Source: Campylobacter suis (lineage in GTDB: Bacteria; Campylobacterota; Campylobacteria; Campylobacterales; Campylobacteraceae). Taken from it: a stretch of DNA of 64,000 bases. Of the stretch, positions 63,897-64,000 are shown piece by piece; the stretch's first letter is position 1, and the number at the start of each line of letters is the position of its first letter. A model generated the notes under the pieces. It made no database searches and was not told where the DNA came from. It saw only the letters and a program-made list of their open reading frames with translations. The stretch spans positions 857,932 to 921,931 of the forward strand of contig NZ_CAJHOE010000001.1 of assembly GCF_905120475.1 (NCBI RefSeq), given 5' to 3'. The translations under genes and the position numbers were made by a program.

Positions 63897-64000
63897 CTCA
63901 GAAATTTTCTCTTTAACCTCTTTTGTCTTCTTTACCGCTGACTCTTTAACTTCCTTTGTTTTCTTAACCGTCTTATCCTTTAGATCTTTAGCCTTTTCCT
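63894..64000 (-). CDS. Lysine-rich repetitive protein (N-terminal part outside window)
   Basis: The last 34 codons and TGA stop of a gene running in from beyond the window. The protein ends in charged heptad-like repeats (KKTKEVKESAVKKTKEVKEK), with a Lys/Glu/Val-rich pattern suggesting a long amphipathic helix of the YtxH or LEA-like type. The DNA itself is a short-range repeat. Function cannot be assigned from this fragment. Confidence 0.65.
   Translation of the reverse strand, partial: EKAKDLKDKTVKKTKEVKESAVKKTKEVKEKISE

Overview
The window reads as chromosome of a non-jejuni Campylobacter or a close relative. The evidence is A+T-rich DNA, tightly packed genes, TATAAT -10 boxes with little visible -35, a CjaA-type cysteine-binding lipoprotein, and blocks whose order matches what I recall of C. 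jejuni: pheS-pheT-aroA-ispH ... rpsA-hyp-serA beside a HIT gene, and gmhB-hldD-hldE-gmhA beside a small cytochrome c. I saw no tRNA, rRNA, CRISPR array or insertion sequence, and no gene-free stretch longer than 300 bases. Layout: 1-3063 has the 3' part of an M3 oligoendopeptidase, an SspB-like protein and the cjaA-type lipoprotein. 3087-16773 is a surface-polysaccharide locus with wzz, an initiating sugar-phosphate transferase, two glycosyltransferases, wzy, wzx, a hexose-phosphate mutase and an inserted phosphonate pathway. 16883-18911 is groES-groEL with a CIRCE operator. 18996-22949 has an AsmA-like protein and a PAS-GGDEF diguanylate cyclase. 22944-27066 is a minus-strand M23 peptidase-mgtE-Nudix-terC group. 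27234-34270 has a PgbA-like protein, a comEC gene with an in-frame stop, dnaB, ispG and an MBOAT/SGNH-like pair whose MBOAT gene is broken. 34278-48686 is the serA-rpsA and ispH-pheS conserved block, split by a four-gene N-/S-oxide reductase and two-component module. 48790-58558 has HIT, flavodoxin, argH, an AraC regulator, a TorD-like chaperone, a copper-export operon, yebC, a cyclophilin and a dicarboxylate or amino-acid symporter. 58565-63858 has heptose biosynthesis, a cytochrome c553 and an RclA-like flavoprotein. The final bases hold the end of a lysine-rich protein. The most interesting region is 6130-15162. PEP mutase fused to a cytidylyltransferase, phosphonopyruvate decarboxylase and an iron-type alcohol dehydrogenase together predict PEP to phosphonopyruvate to phosphonoacetaldehyde to 2-hydroxyethylphosphonate to its CMP-activated form. 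The same strand carries two transferase families that use CDP-alcohol-type donors (a CDP-alcohol phosphatidyltransferase relative and a TagB/TagF relative), plus wzx, wzy and glycosyltransferases. The inference is a phosphonate-decorated, possibly phosphonate-polymer, surface glycan. A 17-codon rmlA remnant left behind the mutase gene suggests the cassette replaced an older sugar-nucleotide gene. Three genes look decayed or altered: comEC and the response regulator each have an in-frame TGA, and the MBOAT gene has an internal deletion with a frameshift.
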